A DNA stretch of 5,777 nucleotides from Candidatus Solibacter sp. (GTDB lineage: Bacteria > Acidobacteriota > Terriglobia > Bryobacterales > Bryobacteraceae). Location: assembly GCA_026394025.1 (NCBI GenBank), contig JAPKZC010000332.1, forward strand, positions 1 to 5,777, read 5' to 3'. A model generated the notes under the pieces. The model searched no databases. It had not been told where the DNA came from and worked only from the letters and a program-made list of their open reading frames with translations. The position numbers and the translations under genes are program-made. Positions within the stretch are counted from its first letter, which is position 1. Each line of letters begins with the position of its first letter. Shown in pieces: positions 4,828 through 5,777 of the stretch.

Positions 4828-5777
4828 TCAGTTACTAGACGCACCTGCGTTCTTGACGTACTTGTTGAGCCACGTCATTTTTTCCCAAAGCACGTGTTCG
4901 ATGGTTTCCTTGCCGCGATAGCCGTGGGCTTCGAAGGGGAGGAAGACGAGGCGCGCCACGCCGCCGTTGCCGCGGATGGCCTGGTACATGCGGTCGCTCT
5001 GTATGGGGAAGGTGCCGTCGTTGTCGTCGGCTTCACCGTGGATCAACAGCATGGGGGTCTTGATCTTGTCGGCGTACATGAAGGGTGACATCTTCATGTA
5101 GACATCGGGGGCTTGCCAGATGGTGCGCCGCTCGCTCTGGAAGCCGAACGGGGTCAGGGTGCGATTGTGCGCGCCGCTTTCGGCGATCCCCGGCTTAAAG
5201 AGATCGCAGTGCGCCAGCAGGTTGGCGGTCATGAACCCGCCGTAGCTGTGGCCGCCCACGCCGACGCGCGCGGGGTCGGTCACGCCCATGGCGGCGGCCT
5301 TATCGATGGCGGCTTTGGCATCGTCCACAATCTGCTTGATGTAGGTATCGTTGACGGTATCGGGATCGCCGACTACCGGCATTGAGGCGTTATCGAGCAC
5401 GGCGAAGCCATCGAGCACGTGGAAGAGCTGCGAATAGCCGGTGACCTCGGTGAAGCGCTTGGAGGAGCCGGAGACCTGCCCGGCGGTAGCGGCATCATTG
5501 AACTCGAGCGGGTACGCCCAGATGAGGGTCGGGAGGCGCGTGCCGGGCTGGTGATCGGGCGGCAGATAGAGTACGAAGGAAAGCGGCACACCATCGGCGC
5601 GCTGGTAGGTGACCAACTGCTTCTTGATCTTGCGGAAGATGGGCTGAGGATCGGGGAAGCTGGTCATGGCGGTGATCTTGCCGTCAACCGTGCGGACGTA
5701 ATAGTTGGGCGGCTCGGTGGGACTTTCGCGGCGGGTGAGGAAGCTGGCGCCGCGGTCGTCGAGCAGGGCATCGACCA
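4828..5777 (-). CDS. S9 family (S9D-like) serine peptidase, C-terminal part
   Basis: The gene enters from the right edge: the frame stays open to base 5775, giving 315 visible residues. The ATG at 5667 is internal, since the upstream residues R-E-S-P-T-E-P-P-N-Y-Y-V-R-T continue the protein naturally. This is the alpha/beta-hydrolase domain of a prolyl-oligopeptidase-family enzyme. The nucleophile motif G-G-H-S-Y-G-G-F has Ser at visible residue 177. The Asp lies in H-G-E-A-D-D-N-D-G-T-F-P (likely the first Asp, ~250). The His is in F-E-A-H-G-Y (~284). The G-E-x-D-x-N-x-G-T and E-A-H-G-Y signatures and the E-H-V-L-W-E-K end resemble S9D peptidases, the group of the plant chloroplast glutamyl endopeptidase, which are roughly 800 residues with an N-terminal beta-propeller not visible here. 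Expected role: cleavage of peptides, probably in the periplasm; the signal peptide would be outside the window. All catalytic residues are intact. The last residues (A-G-A-S-S-N) run into a TGA next to an in-frame remnant. Confidence 0.9.
   Translation of the reverse strand, partial: VDALLDDRGASFLTRRESPTEPPNYYVRTVDGKITAMTSFPDPQPIFRKIKKQLVTYQRADGVPLSFVLYLPPDHQPGTRLPTLIWAYPLEFNDAATAGQVSGSSKRFTEVTGYSQLFHVLDGFAVLDNASMPVVGDPDTVNDTYIKQIVDDAKAAIDKAAAMGVTDPARVGVGGHSYGGFMTANLLAHCDLFKPGIAESGAHNRTLTPFGFQSERRTIWQAPDVYMKMSPFMYADKIKTPMLLIHGEADDNDGTFPIQSDRMYQAIRGNGGVARLVFLPFEAHGYRGKETIEHVLWEKMTWLNKYVKNAGASSN

Noticed and set aside
4828..4830. TGA as a selenocysteine or programmed readthrough codon in the peptidase
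   Set aside because: The visible catalytic domain is already complete, no SECIS-like hairpin follows the TGA directly, and a deletion scar or nonsense mutation is a simpler explanation.
1..5777. CRISPR array or insertion sequence
   Set aside because: There are no regularly spaced direct repeats, terminal inverted repeats, or transposase or Cas motifs in any frame.

Overview
The window comes from a high-GC bacterium. The overlapping oxidoreductase/YceI pair, the S9D-type peptidase and the general codon use are reminiscent of Acidobacteriota (Solibacter/Bryobacter-like), but this is an inference from remembered family resemblance. There is no rRNA, tRNA or taxonomic marker gene to prove it. 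No insertion sequence, transposase, integrase or CRISPR array is visible.

Region 1 (1 to about 940, + strand) is a compact run of tailed-phage structural-type genes with phage-like overlaps. It holds the tail end of a small repeat protein carrying a V-P-x-E motif, a protein resembling phage fiber-tail adaptors, an unrecognised protein with no good start codon, and the first ~36 codons of a small phage protein. The phage signal then stops abruptly. Region 2 (about 941-1356) is an orphan stretch with open frames but no convincing gene. It looks like a decayed or rearranged junction between the phage block and the chromosome.

Region 3 (1357-3029, + strand) is a two-gene overlapping unit: an FAD-dependent oxidoreductase of the geranylgeranyl-reductase type, and a secreted YceI-family protein, whose family binds polyisoprenoids. 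The pairing suggests a job in isoprenoid, quinone or other lipid metabolism.

Region 4 (3170-4571, + strand) is a second overlapping pair: a 51-residue hydrophilic peptide, and a 417-residue protein with a DUF697-like membrane-associated N-terminal domain, a linker, and a C-terminal domain I do not recognise. This is the best candidate in the window for something undescribed.

Region 5 (4572-5777) is a short spacer with a hairpin, followed by a minus-strand gene converging on region 4. It encodes the C-terminal catalytic half of an S9D-like prolyl-oligopeptidase-family serine peptidase, cut by the right edge of the window. Immediately after its TGA, in the same frame, 30 further coding-looking codons run to a TAG beside the hairpin. 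They look like the end of a lost carboxypeptidase-regulatory-like domain.
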